Positions 34,943 through 45,238 of a stretch of DNA of 64,000 nt are shown piece after piece; the first letter of the stretch is position 1, and each line of letters opens with the position of its first letter. Under the pieces are notes generated by a model. The model did not search any database. It was not told where the DNA came from and was given only the letters and a program-made list of their open reading frames with translations. Origin of the DNA: Pictodentalium vernedei (taxonomy: Eukaryota > Mollusca > Scaphopoda > Dentaliida > Dentaliidae); assembly GCA_031216915.1 (NCBI GenBank), contig CM062297.1:534152971-534216970 (forward strand), read 5' to 3'. Made by a program: the position numbers and the translations under genes.

Positions 34943-36415
34943 AACAAGAGGCCCCAAGGGCCTGAGAGCACTCACCTGACACTGATAACTATCAACCAAG
35001 AGTCCTGATTTGAACAAACTTGCATCTGTCCCATTAAGAAAACCATATACCAAAATATAAAAACATTCTGACCGCTGGATCTGTACAAATTTTTTTAAAA
35101 TAATATTCCTTACATTGAACTAAGTTATAATTCGGGATCCCATAGGGAGCCCAAATATGAACCCATGGACTTGGCTTTAACAAATTTGAATCTCACCTCC
35201 CTAACGATACAGTATACCCAATATCAAACGATTCGTACTGGCGGATGTGAAAAAGATCTTTAAAGAACGTTCCTCATATTGAACTAAGTTACAATTCAGT
35301 CTCCCACAGGGAGCACAAATATGGAATCGCAGACTAGGCTTGAACAAACTTGAATAACACCTCCCTAAGGATGCTGTATACCAAATATCAAAACATTCTG
35401 ACTGCTGGATCGGAACAAGAAGATTTTTAAAGAAAATTCCTCATATTGAATTAAGTTATAATTCGTGCTCACACAGGGAGCCCAAATATGAACCCAGAGA
35501 CTTGGCTTGAACAAACGTGAATCTCATCCCCCTAAGGATGCTGCATACCAAATATCAAAATATTCTTACTGGTGGATGTGAAGAAGATTTTAAAAGAATG
35601 TTCCTCATATTGAACTAAGTTATAATTTGGTCTCCCATCAACAAACATGTGCAACAATCTTCCAAAGATGTTATATGTAAAATTTGAAAGCTTTTGGAAC
35701 AGTGGTTTGGGAGAAGAAGAGTTTTAAATGCTTTCCCCATTACCCACAGTGTTAAAAAATGCTGACTCAAAGTCCTGAAAAAGTACCCTTTGATAAAACT
35801 GATAGCAATTTTTTTTTTTGACCATTCCATTCTGTTGGTCCTAAGGAAGCTTCACACATCAAATATGAATTCTCAGAGCTGTGTAGTTTTGGAGATCAGG
35901 GCATTTGAATTCTTTTCTTTTTTTAGCTCCTGTGGTTCCCACATATCATTTTGAACAGTTTTTTTTTTTTTGCATAAATCAAGTACTTATGATCCATTAA
36001 TACTTCATGTCAAATTTGATTCAAATCAGCCTCTCGGTTTGGAAAATAGAAATTTGGGATGAGGCAAAAATTCTTGCCCCTCCCATAATGATGACAAATA
36101 TTGCCCCTCGAACTTCTCTTGAACAAACTTGAGTCTACACATCAAAAGGAAGCTGTACACCATATGTCACGCCTCTGCTACAGCTGGTTCATGAGAAGAA
36201 GACTTTTAAAAAAATTGAGACATTTTGGACCCACCCCTCCTCAATATGAGCAGAAACCCAATTTCAAGAAAAACCCAAATGCCCTGTATAACCACTGCTC
36301 ATGTGAAGTTTCATTAAAATGTGGCCAGAGGTTTGGGAGAAAAAGACCCAATCACCACCTTCATGATGGACAATGGACAAAAAGTGATCAGAAAAACTTT
36401 CAGTCAGGTGAGCTA
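34943..36415 (-). mobile_element. Tandem-core element E1 (165-bp repeats, AGCTCACCTGA / CAAGAGGCC termini)
   Basis: Read on the minus strand it begins TAGCTCACCTGACTGAAAG followed by a GTCCATTGTCCATC microsatellite, and ends with the hairpin AGGCCCTTGGGGCCT just before CTTGTTTG. Between are about four tandem copies of a 165-bp monomer marked by ATTGAACTAAGTTATAATTC (35,114, 35,278, 35,444, 35,609), plus unique sequence shared with element E2. A hairpin close to the 3' terminus is typical of Helitron/Helentron non-autonomous elements. A 139-codon ORF at 36,101-36,520 lies mostly in this repeat and is not a gene. Confidence 0.7.
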
Positions 36416-36730
36416 CAAATCCAGCACCAGAGTTTGGCAGCTTCGAAGAATAGAATGATACATACCAATACTGACCTTTTATCATCATTTGGCGCCTCGT
36501 ATTCCAGTAGAGTGATTTAAACCATTCAAACTGGCATACATGTAGTCACCAAGATAACTGATGTGAGGTTTGTTTTTCTCACAGGGCATCTGAACTTACA
36601 AAGCGAAAACGGAAGATTCGGAGCAGGACGTAATTTGGTCACATGGCGTATAGAGCTGATACGTGCTAATGGAAAGGAGATACCATCAGTAGACTGACTT
36701 GGCTTGTTATACTTCACTCATGCTGGGCAG
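36416..36730. other. No gene recognised
   Basis: Short ORFs only; no repeat family identified. Confidence 0.3.
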
Positions 36731-36831
36731 CTAATGGTATTCGACTGATTAATCTGTCTCAAACTCTTACCGATATAGAAGAGTTATATCGGTAAGAATT
36801 TGAGACAGATTAATCATTCTAATACCATTAG
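36731..36831. mobile_element. Hairpin MITE, arms of about 45 bp
   Basis: The arms CTAATGGTATTCGACTGATT and AATCATTCTAATACCATTAG are imperfect inverse complements. The inner arms TCTGTCTCAAACTCTTACCG and CGGTAAGAATTTGAGACAGA continue the stem around ATATAGAAGAGTTATAT. No target duplication could be assigned. Confidence 0.65.
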
Positions 36832-37082
36832 CGGTCCAACATGTCATGTGATGATCTGAGCATTTATTGCATATTAATGCCCAAGAAATTAACAATAATG
36901 GCCTGAGGGATGCCTGCTGAAGTGGTAATAAAACAGGTGGTGTCAAATATTGAAGAGAAAAACCAGCATGAACAACCCATGTTAATACTATCTAACAACT
37001 GACTTGACGCAATTACAGTTTAATTGCACCATTGGATATACCTATAATTTTTTATTTGACAAATGGGACAGAGCGATCATAG

Positions 37083-37206
37083 TTAACCCTCTACACTCTG
37101 ATGTCAAAATGGCAAAGTTTATAGTAGCATAATATATTCCATAATGCAGTTAGATATTTAACCAAATATACCTTGTAAGCTCTGTCAGACAAGATATAAT
37201 TGGTTA
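37083..37206. mobile_element. Short repeat starting TTAACCCTCTAC, partial MITE
   Basis: Shares CTGATGTCAAAATGGCAAAG, ATATTTAACCAAATATACCT and AGATATAATTGGTTA with 51,531-51,666, so it belongs to a dispersed family. Both copies start at a TTAA. The right part contains an incomplete version of the GTCAGACCTCAGTGAGGTCT dyad. The pogo-like element follows directly. Confidence 0.5.
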
Positions 37207-37654
37207 TACAATGAAACCCTGTTAATTGAATAGCCACTTCGCCAATAAAAAATATTCATTTAACAGGAGTATTCAATTAACAGGGATTGTGTCACTTTCC
37301 TGTATTCTTGAGATAAACTGAGCATTTATTCTATTATATCGTGTTTGACAGAGCTCCATGAGCTCTGTCAAACACGATATAATAGAATAAATGTCTGTAT
37401 TGGATGTGCTGAGGTCAAATCGGTCTATAAACAAAGGAAAATTGGGAGAGTCAGGTTAATTTCTCGACAGGTTACAATATTTTTCATTCAATTAACAGGA
37501 GTTTACTCTATAACCTATTTTTAATTAACAGGTCAATTTTGAACTTGAGGTATGGTAAATGGTTTTGTCTTTGGAAATTATATTCAATTAACAGGGTTAT
37601 TCAGTAACAGGGTTATTCAGTTAAGAGATATCCAACTGAGTGGGCTCCCCTGCA
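37207..37654. mobile_element. pogo/Tigger-like MITE with TA target
   Basis: Left end TA-CAATGAAACCCTGTTAATTG and right end TGGGCTCCCCTG resemble the CAGTGGAACCC inverted ends of pogo-type Tc1/mariner elements. Blocks CAATTAACAGG recur in both orientations throughout. A second, composite copy is at 47,057-48,780, where the right end reads GGGTTCCACTG-TA. Length and lack of ORF fit a MITE. Confidence 0.65.
37323..37393. repeat. Perfect palindrome, 34-bp arms, 3-bp centre
   Basis: The left arm starts CATTTATTCTATTATATCGT and ends GTTTGACAGAGCTC. The right arm is its exact inverse complement, separated by CAT. The diverged copy at 48,603-48,655 has the same design with fewer matches. It is the centre of the pogo-like MITE. 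Confidence 0.9.
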
Positions 37655-37679
37655 TTCATTGTTAAAAGATATGCAAGGG

Positions 37680-38017
37680 GCGCGGTGGCTCAGTAGGTAG
37701 AGGTGCAGGCTGCAAGCCGAGAGGTCCTCGGTTCGAATCCCACCTGCGGCAACCGCGTTGTGTCCTTAGGCAAGACACTTCACCCCCATTGTCCACGTGG
37801 GGGCGCGGTGGCGTTGTGTACTAAGGCGTACTACATGTCTTCAACCAATGCTAACCCTGCTTGTGTGGAGTTGGTATGTTGGGGAGCTGACAGTTGCTCG
37901 CCGTTGCTCGGTGGTTCTCTCTGGGTACTCCGGCTCCCTCCATCCGTAAAACTGTCATGGCCATGATTACCCATTGTGCAGAAATATGTGACCTTAAACA
38001 CCAATAAATAAATAAAT
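37680..38017 (+). mobile_element. tRNA-derived SINE, full length
   Basis: A box TGGCTCAGTAGG (37,686-37,697) and B box GGTTCGAATCC (37,730-37,740) form an RNA polymerase III promoter of tRNA type. The central block is GTGTCCTTAGGCAAGACACT. The 3' end is GTGACCTTAAACACCAATAA followed by AATA repeats. The body matches the copy at 19,046-19,405 in inverted orientation. The head does not fold as a functional tRNA. A target duplication was not obvious. Confidence 0.88.
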
Positions 38018-39228
38018 AACAGAGTGCTAAGGGCTACGATGAAGCTTACCAATACTGTTCTTCTTTGGTCCACATTTGTCATTAAATAATTTGCACATTC
38101 TTCCATATCTATGACCACTAACTTGGACTGAAAGAGGCTTGAAGCCATCAGGAGGAGTACAACAAATTGCTTCTTGCTTCTGGTCCATTTTTACCTGGTT
38201 TGCTTTCTAAATTGCCAACACATGTCATCATTCTGAAATACAAATATAGGTGGATGAAACTAATTACTTTCACATATAGTTCATACATACATCTAAGGAC
38301 TTCCTTTATATATTACAATCAGGTCACATCCTTTTCATTCACCATTAACTCAACTAACAGCAAATGTTCGCAACAGTGAGTTTAAATAAATGAAAGATTC
38401 AATGAAACTGTAGCTTACCTTGCATTTATGCTGCAATTATGAGATTCTTGTCATAATTACCAAAAGAACTGTACCATTTAAGTAAATTGTGTCCTAATCA
38501 TTGACTTTTTAGCTCACCTGACTGAAAATCAGGGTGAGGTATTCTGATCACTTTTTGTCCGTCGTCCGTCATCTGTCGTCCGTCGTGAATGTGGTGTTTG
38601 GGTCATTTTCTCCCAAGCCACCGGCTGCAGTTCAATGGAAATTCACATGAGTAGCGGTTATATGGGGGCATTTGGGTGTTTCTTCAAATTGGGTTTCTGC
38701 TCATATTGTGGAGAGGTGGGGCCAAAATGCACAAAATTTTTAAAAATCTTCTTCTCATAAACCAGCCGTAGTAGCAGAGACTTGATATTTGGTATGCAAC
38801 TTGCATTTGAGGTGTTGACTCAAGTTTGTTCAAGTGAAGTTTGATGGGCAATATTTGCTTTTGTTCTGAGAGGGGGCAAGTATTTTTGCCCCGCCCAGAA
38901 TTTCTATTTTCTGAACCGAGAGGCCAATTTGAACCAAATTTAATATGAGGTATTATTGGGTTATAAGTACTTGAATTATGCCCAAATATTTTTTCCTGCA
39001 GCCCCGAGGGAACCTCGGGAGCCAAAAATAGAAGAAAAAAAACCCCGAAAACGTCCATATCTCCAAAACTGCACGGCACTTGGAATTTTTATTTGGTGTG
39101 AGGCTTCCTTGGAACCAACAGAAAGGAATGGTAAAAAAAAATTGCCATCGGTTTTGTCATAAGGTACTTTTTCGGGACTTTGACAAAATGCTGAATCGGC
39201 ATTTTTTAACACTGTGGGCAATGGGAAA

Positions 39229-40672
39229 TAAAAGTGTCAATGACACTGTAGCTTAACTTGTGTGTTGTGTTTGATGAAAAAGATAATGTTCAATGTTTAT
39301 GAAAGGATTATGAAATAAGACAAGAATTGTGATAATTGGGAATATGTTCATTTCTGTTCCCTGTATGCTATGTTTTTTTATAAAAATAATATGAGGTGTA
39401 CACTGTACTAAAGAGCTGAGGGGTGGGTTAATATGACCTCACAGTTAATGTATGTGGCCCCTACAGTTAACGAAAGTCAATTAAAGTTAGCAAGTTACAG
39501 TGAAATTATTCCAAAACGAGTCATCCTATCGAGTTACATTGAAATCCCTTCATAAATATGGCCTGTAGACTGTGCTAAAGGTTTTCGGGCTTCGGGCTCC
39601 TGTAGCCGTCAGTTTTCCAATTGCGTCCAAAAGGGGACGTTCTCATCTAGACATTATATGAAGTCAACCTACCAAGTTACAATGAAATCCCTTCATAAAT
39701 ATGACCCGTAGACTGTGCTAAAGGTTTTGGGGCTTTGGGCTTGAGCAGCCATCATGGTTGAATGATCACAACCAAAAGGGGACATTCTCATCTGGGCATC
39801 ATTTGGAGTGATCCTACGAAGTTACAATGAAATCCCTTCATAAATATGACCTGTAGACTGTGCTCAAGGTTTTCGGGCTTCGAGCCCCTGTAGCCGTCAC
39901 AGCTGACCAATCACAACCAAAATGGGACGTCATCATCTAGGCATTATATGGAGTCAACCTAACAAGTTACAATGAAATCCTTACATAAATACGATCTATG
40001 AACTATGCTAAAGGTTTTGGGGCTCGGGCAGCCATCAAGGCTGAATGATCGCGACCAAAAGGGAACGTTCTCTTCTAGACTTTATTTGGAGTCATCCTAG
40101 CAAGTTACAATGAAATCCCTTCCTAAATATGACCTGTAGACTGTGCTAAAGGGTTTCGGGTTTTGGGCTCGGGCAGTCATCATGGTTGACAGATCGCGAC
40201 CAAATGGGGAAGTTCTCATCTAGACATCATCCGGAGTCATCCTACCAAGTTACAATGAAATCCCACCACACTGAATATGACCTGCAGACTGTGCAAAAAA
40301 AAATGTGGGGTTTCGGGCTTGGGCAGCCATCACGGTCGACAGATCATGACTAAAAGGGGGCGTTCTCATCTAGGCATTATACAGAAGCATCCAACCAAGT
40401 TACAATGAAATCCCTTCATAAATACGACCTGTAGACTGTGCTAATGGTTTTCGGGTTTTGGGCTCGGGCAGCCATACCGGTTGAGCGATCGCGACGAAAA
40501 GGGGACGTTATCATCTAGACATGACCCCAAACCAGCAGATGAAATTTCGTGACGATCAGACAAGAACTGCGGGATGTAGCCTGTGCTAAAGACAAATATG
40601 AACAGACGCACAGACTTCCGCATAGGTGATGGCAATAGCTTATCTTGACTTTGTCAAGTTAAGCTAAAAATT
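39229..40672 (+). mobile_element. Element E3 (145-bp tandem core, AGCTTAACTTG / CAAGTTAAGCT ends) nested in E2
   Basis: The ends are inverted: GTAGCTTAACTTG at about 39,248 and CAAGTTAAGCTAAAA at about 40,657. Seven tandem units are marked by GTTACAATGAAATCCC at 39,533, 39,676, 39,821, 39,966, 40,104, 40,249 and 40,399. A CAGACGCACAGACTTCCGC stretch stands near the right end. The homologous uninterrupted sequence in E1 gives the empty site. Confidence 0.7.
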
Positions 40673-40974
40673 AAAGATTCGTGTGCTTCCAAACCACTGC
40701 CCCAAAAGCTTTCATATTTTACATATAACATCTTTGGAACATTGATTCACACATTTGTTGAAATCAAATCCCTCGGTCCATATTTCGGTTCCCTGTGGGA
40801 GCTCAAATGTTCAAATTAGTGCAGTATGAGGAATATTCTTTAAAAATCTTCTTCTTCAGATCTACCAATAAGAATCTTTTGATATTTGGTATGCAGCATG
40901 CTTAGGGGGCTGGGGATGGGGGTGGGGTGAGATTCAAGTTTGTTCAAGCCAGGTCCCTGGGTTCATATTTAGGC

Positions 40975-41495
40975 TGAAAACTTGGGGTCCCGGTCCGGAC
41001 TTAGAAATTTTGGACCCAAATCCGGAAATGTTTTTTTTTTTTGTTTATGCGTTTCAGTCAATTTTAAGACAATTTTTTTTGTTACACCGAAAATTTGTGG
41101 TCCGGGTGAGACTTAGAAATTTTGGACCAAACTCCGGAAATTTTTTTGGTTTTTTTATGCGTTTTGGTCAGTTTTAAGACAAATTTTTTTTTTACACTGA
41201 AAATTTGGGGTCCAGGTGGAGTTTTTAAATTTTGGACCAAAATCCGGAATTTTTTTTTGTTGTTTTTTTATGCGTTTTGGTCAATTTTAAGACAAAAAAT
41301 TTTTTTTTTTTTACCCAATCCGGAAATTAGTTTTTTGGTTATTTATGCGTTTTGGTCAATTTTAAGAAGACGAAAAAAAATTTTTAGTCTGAAAATATTT
41401 TGTTTGGGACTTCGAAAATTTCTGAACAAAAATAAAAAAAAAAAACCTGTTTTTTATGCGTTTATCTCAATTTTGGGACATAAAAGTGCGGGAAC
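40975..41495 (+). repeat. Tandem repeat of about 112 bp, five copies, in E2
   Basis: Units contain CTGAAAATTTGGGGTCC, AGAAATTTTGGACCAAA, TCCGGAAATTTTTTT and TATGCGTTTTGGTCAATTTT. Starts are near 40,975, 41,088, 41,198, 41,313 (truncated) and 41,389. The 148-codon ORF across it is a low-complexity product of the repeat. Confidence 0.75.
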
Positions 41496-41689
41496 TGAAA
41501 ATAGAAGGAAAATCCTGTGTATTGTGTGGGAACAATCGCTTCATCTAGTTGGTACATGCTTTTCTTAGGAGGGGCGTATGCAGCTTATTCAAGTCAAGTC
41601 CCTGTTTTGATATTTGGACTACCATGTCAGGTGAGCGCCCTCGGGCCCCCTGGGGCCTCTTGTTGTTATTCAACAGGAAAAAAAACTTT

Positions 41690-42570
41690 AAAAAAGACAT
41701 GAGCCATGGCCGCCAAATGTTATGGAAATACATACATGACATTCTCATATACCCCTTAAATAAAGTCATTCTGTCAAGTTTTAAGAAAATTGATCCATAA
41801 ATGCAACCTCAAGGGTGTGTTGAAGAAATAATATGGCTGCCATGGTGGCCATTGAAAGTGGCAGACCCAGGCCTGAAAATAAGCAGTCTGACATTTGCAG
41901 AATGAGGTCCCCAGAGGGTGAATTTGATGATGCTATCCCATACAGTGGGCCAATTTATTGTCTGGGTACCTTTTTCTATTTGGTTATGAGACCCTGTTTC
42001 AGATTGAGGTTCACAGAGGGTAAATTTAGTGATACTACCCCGCTGTCCAGGGTAGCATCGCTAAATTCACCCTCTGGGAACCTCATTTTGCAGGTGTTAG
42101 TCTGCTTATTTTCTGGCTTGGGCAGACCATGACTAAAATATGACATTCTGATTTACTCATCACACTAAATCATTCAGCAAGATTTCAAAAACATCGAGGC
42201 ATAAACGCCACCTGCATGGTCTTCTGAAGAAATCCAATATGACAGCCATTGTGGGCAACCAACCATTACCCAGCATACTAAAAGACCCTGCAAATTTAAG
42301 GAAAAAAGATTCAGAAATGCAATCTGTAGTCTGTGCTGAAGACATCCGAGATGGCTGCTGTGGTAGCCATTGCTGGGAGCTGACCTTGACCATAATACGA
42401 TGTTCCCATTCAGGGATGAATATGAACCGGCATAAGACATTTGCTGGTGATTGCAAAAGAACTGGGGGCTGTTTTCCTTGCTGAACAAATTCTGGACAGT
42501 GTTCTGAGGAAAACCAAGATGGCTGTTATGGTAGCCATTATTGGTGGCCAACCATTACCCAAGTATGATA
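41690..42570 (+). repeat. Diverged tandem repeat with AAGATGGCTGCCATGG-type units
   Basis: Units of roughly 115-167 bp are marked by ATGGCTGCCATGGTGGCCAT (41,832), GACAGCCATTGTGGGCAACC (42,240), ATGGCTGCTGTGGTAGCCAT (42,351) and ATGGCTGTTATGGTAGCCAT (42,518). Each is followed by AACCATTACCC or GACATTCTC blocks. The first full unit is split by a hAT-like MITE. Short ORFs here are not genes. Confidence 0.65.
41868..42120. mobile_element. hAT-like MITE, 253 bp, 8-bp target duplication
   Basis: Flanked by GGCAGACC on both sides (41,860-41,867 and 42,121-42,128). Ends CAGGCCTGAAAATAAGCAGT and its imperfect inverse ACTAACACCTG...CTTATTTTCTGGCTTG form long inverted repeats. CAG ends with an 8-bp duplication fit the hAT superfamily. 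A second copy is at 53,905-54,131. Confidence 0.85.
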
Positions 42571-42963
42571 TTCTTCTTTTCGACTCATCTTACAAAGTAA
42601 TAGGATTCTGGAAGCTCTGGGATTCGATTCGATTTTGAATCTTAAGTTGGTATTCAGTTCGGTTTGAAATCAGCTGCTTAATTTGTTTCCTCACAAATCT
42701 TCTTCACATGAATATAACTTCGTATGAGTCCTCTTCGTTGTCTCCAAAAATGTATAGTTCAGATGGAAATTGTACATAAATAATGTAACTTTGTTGAAAT
42801 AAAAGACTACGTGTAACTTCCACTACATTAACATAAATAACATCTGAACCCATGCCACCAACCATGTTAATTCCAATATCACTTGTCCCTACCACTGTTA
42901 AATGAAAATTTAAAGTTTAGAAGCAATGTCGACAGTGAACTATAATCTTGACAAGGTAATATT

Positions 42964-43020
42964 CCAACTACATCATCAAAGCATGCCTTCAACGAAGGCA
43001 TGCCTTGATGATGTAGTTGG
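42964..43020. repeat. Hairpin with 27-bp arms, one mismatch
   Basis: Arms CCAACTACATCATCAAAGCA and the inverse TGCCTTGATGATGTAGTTGG enclose GCCTTC-AAC-GAAGGC. Weaker complementarity continues outward (AAGGTAAT / ATTACTTT), suggesting a small MITE. Confidence 0.65.
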
Positions 43021-43380
43021 ATTACTTTATCAGTCGGGACTTGAGCCATCACAGTCAAAGAAATCACGTTTATAGCACCCCCAACCCTCATCGGTCATCT
43101 TCAAGGTGCCTCTGCTTTGATTCAAGGTTCAATTGGATTTCCAATAATAAAAGTGATTCAATCTGAGATTTGATTCCAATCGAAAATGTGTGATTCACAG
43201 GACCCTATTAAGTAACCCTGTCAAATATCAAGAAAACTGATATATAAATGAAACCTTCCAACATTTTTCACTGAAAGCTTAATAAATGCTCAGATTACAC
43301 AAATACACATTTCAGTGACATCATTTAATAAGAGTACAGATACAACAAAATCAAATATTAAACACATTCACAAAATCATT
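43021..43380. other. No gene recognised
   Basis: Contains GATTC-rich low-complexity similar to 42,625-42,670 and 43,655-43,740. Minus-strand frames 42,704-43,091 are open but interrupted by the hairpin and have no domain. Confidence 0.3.
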
Positions 43381-43399
43381 ATAAGAGGAACACAGAGTT

Positions 43400-43625
43400 T
43401 TTAACAAAGGGGGGCATAACTCCTTCAGAAATTGATAAAACCTGAAAGAATATCCAATCCGAGTGAGATCTTTCCACAATGTATGCGCATACCAGGTGTT
43501 CTCAAAATAATTTGATCAAGTTATCACCTACCAAAAAATATGAGGATGGATGCATGGATGGATGCATGGATAGACAGACCCACTTCCATACCTCCTGCCT
43601 AACTTTGTTTGGTTGGGGGATAAAA
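43400..43625 (+). mobile_element. Fragment of a GGAT-microsatellite (pearl-like) element
   Basis: GGGGGGCATAACTCCTTC, then a GGATGGATGCATGGAT microsatellite (43,550-43,575), CAGACCCAC and ACTTTGTTTGGTTGGGGGAT at the end. This is the same order (microsatellite then AACTTTGTTTG and a G-run) as the element at 30,133-30,432. Confidence 0.5.
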
Positions 43626-44489
43626 ACTACTAATGCCATGCTTTGAGATGGACGGAATTGGAATTTTGAATTCAGTAATGGTTTCAGTATTTTTAGTGGG
43701 GTATCGGTTTGGTATTCAGTATCTGACTTGACTGAGATTTAATGATCGTACCAAGAGGAATTCACATCGGGAAAAACAGAATAAGTTGTTGTAGTATCAT
43801 TCTACAACAACACTATAAATGACTTTTACAACCACAAATCATATCTACAGTAATTTTGTGACTTGTTATATACACACCGTAATGTGTAAAGACCTATAAA
43901 GACCTATTTCATGCTTTTGAGATCTCAGAACATGTGCCCTGACCATGCCACCTGTGGAAGCTCTTGCTGACAATAGACAAAGCAACTGGATAGTGATTTT
44001 GAGTCAGGTCTTGGCTGCCTTAACACTTGCCTAAAAATCACTGCTAAGCAACTGAACATGTACAGGTTGTAGTCCAGTTAACAAAACCAAAAAGAAAGTC
44101 ACTTCTTTCATGAAAATGAACCTATCAACTGTTATCAAGCCTCAACAGGGACTGATAAATTTGTTAATGTATGAGAAAATTTGAAAATCCAAATGGTTAC
44201 AGTATTCAACGACTGGTTCGGTCCGGTTTTTCCATAGCCCCATGATATCGGTTTGGGTTTTTTTTTGTTTAAGGTACAGGGAAGATACCTGACTAACATT
44301 TCATCAAATTTGAAGCTCCAGTATCTCAACAGAATAGAAAAAAAAATTGCGGGAGCTATTGCAGAAACTACAATCCTGTGATCCTCAAAGTGACCTTTTC
44401 CTCAATCAGATCATAATCTTGTCACAATACACTTAAGATTCTGCTGATATTCCAGCCAATATCAAACTAAACAAGTAATAACCTCATTA
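43626..44489. other. No gene recognised
   Basis: Unique-looking AT-rich DNA without convincing ORF or repeat. Confidence 0.35.
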
Positions 44490-44730
44490 TTAACCCTATA
44501 CCTAACGTAACAACCCAAACCGGTCAGTGCTGTTCACAAATAGCACTATTCAATTTTGTTATTTTTTGTGTAAAAACATAACTTATGGCCTCTCACCAGA
44601 ACGAGCTCATCGAGCTCGTTCCAATGAGGGTTCATAAGCTATATTTCTGACGCAAAAAATGAAAAAAATCAGTTATTCAAGTATTTTGTTTGCAAGTGTC
44701 GTCTGACTTTTGTGTTAGGTAAAGGGTTAT
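44490..44730. mobile_element. Palindromic piggyBac-like MITE (subfamily 2)
   Basis: TTAA at 44,490, then CCCTATACCTAACGTAAC; right end TTAGGTAAAGGG before TTAT (mutated TTAA). The core hairpin has GAACGAGCTCATCGAGCTCGTTC at its centre (quoted arms GAACGAGCTC / GAGCTCGTTC). CAGTGCTGTTCACAAATAGC is the subterminal block shared with the copies at 49,714 and 50,739. Confidence 0.8.
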
Positions 44731-44949
44731 ACCAAAACAAATAATTACAAATTTTAATCCCTGTCTTGCTGGCATTGGGATTTAATTTCGTGGTCTATAA
44801 CTGTGGTATATACAGAATGTTTGTGCTCGCTTCCCGATAAGCAAATCAGTTTTCTCAGAAATGGACAACAAAATTGTTCGATAGAGCTACACGTGCCCCT
44901 GAATTACGTTTGATGACATCAGGGTGATTTGGTAGTGGGTGAAAAATTA

Positions 44950-45238
44950 TGCCTGATGGGGGCGGGTATGAGATGGGGAAATCTTACCCGCGGGACAAAA
45001 TATTTGCCCCAGGCACTCGCAAGACTCGTGTCTGGCCCAAATAGCTTGCCCTTGGGTGAAATTTCCCATCTCACACCCTCACCCAACAGGGATTATTAGT
45101 ATCCTTGGTGGGTATCAGGTGGGATGGGGAAATCTCACCCGAGGGGCAAGATATTTGAAACAGACACGGGGCTTGCTGAGTGTTTGGTTCAAATATTTTG
45201 CCCCGAGGGTGAGATTTACCCAGATACCCATCGAGGAT
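44950..45238. mobile_element. Two adjacent diverged hairpin MITE copies
   Basis: Copy 1 (about 44,950-45,070) has arms GAGATGGGGAAATCTTACCC and its inverse GGTGAAATTTCCCATCTC. Copy 2 (45,101-45,238) has arms ATCCTTGGTGGGTATC and GATACCCATCGAGGAT, with inner arms GGGGAAATCTCACCCGAGG and CCCCGAGGGTGAGATTTACC. Both loops hold GACACGGGGCTTG- or GACTCGTGTCTGG-like sequence. Confidence 0.6.

Larger units (their letters stand above)
38506..41668 (+). mobile_element. Tandem-core element E2, same family as E1, with nested E3
   Basis: It begins TAGCTCACCTGACTGAAAAT, with a GTCCGTCGTCCGTC microsatellite from 38,559. It ends CAGGTGAGCGCCC then a GGGCCCCCTGGGGCC hairpin and TCTTGTTG, the inverse of the E1 left end. 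Its first 700 bp align with E1 (minus strand) throughout, for example TGGGTTTCTGCTCATATTG. At 39,229 the alignment is broken by element E3 and resumes at about 40,680 (CTTCCAAACCACTGCCCCAAA). Confidence 0.7.

Noticed and set aside
36101..36520. 139-codon plus-strand ORF
   Set aside because: It lies mostly within element E1, antisense to its repeat family; the homologous part of E2 is not open in the same way.
37680..37752. Functional tRNA gene (Cys-like GCA in the anticodon position)
   Set aside because: A and B boxes are present, but the anticodon arm does not pair as a 5-bp stem with a 7-base loop and the acceptor arms do not match. The sequence continues into a SINE body found at other loci.
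41122..41568. 148-codon Phe/Lys-rich ORF
   Set aside because: Product of a 112-bp A/T-rich tandem repeat; low complexity.
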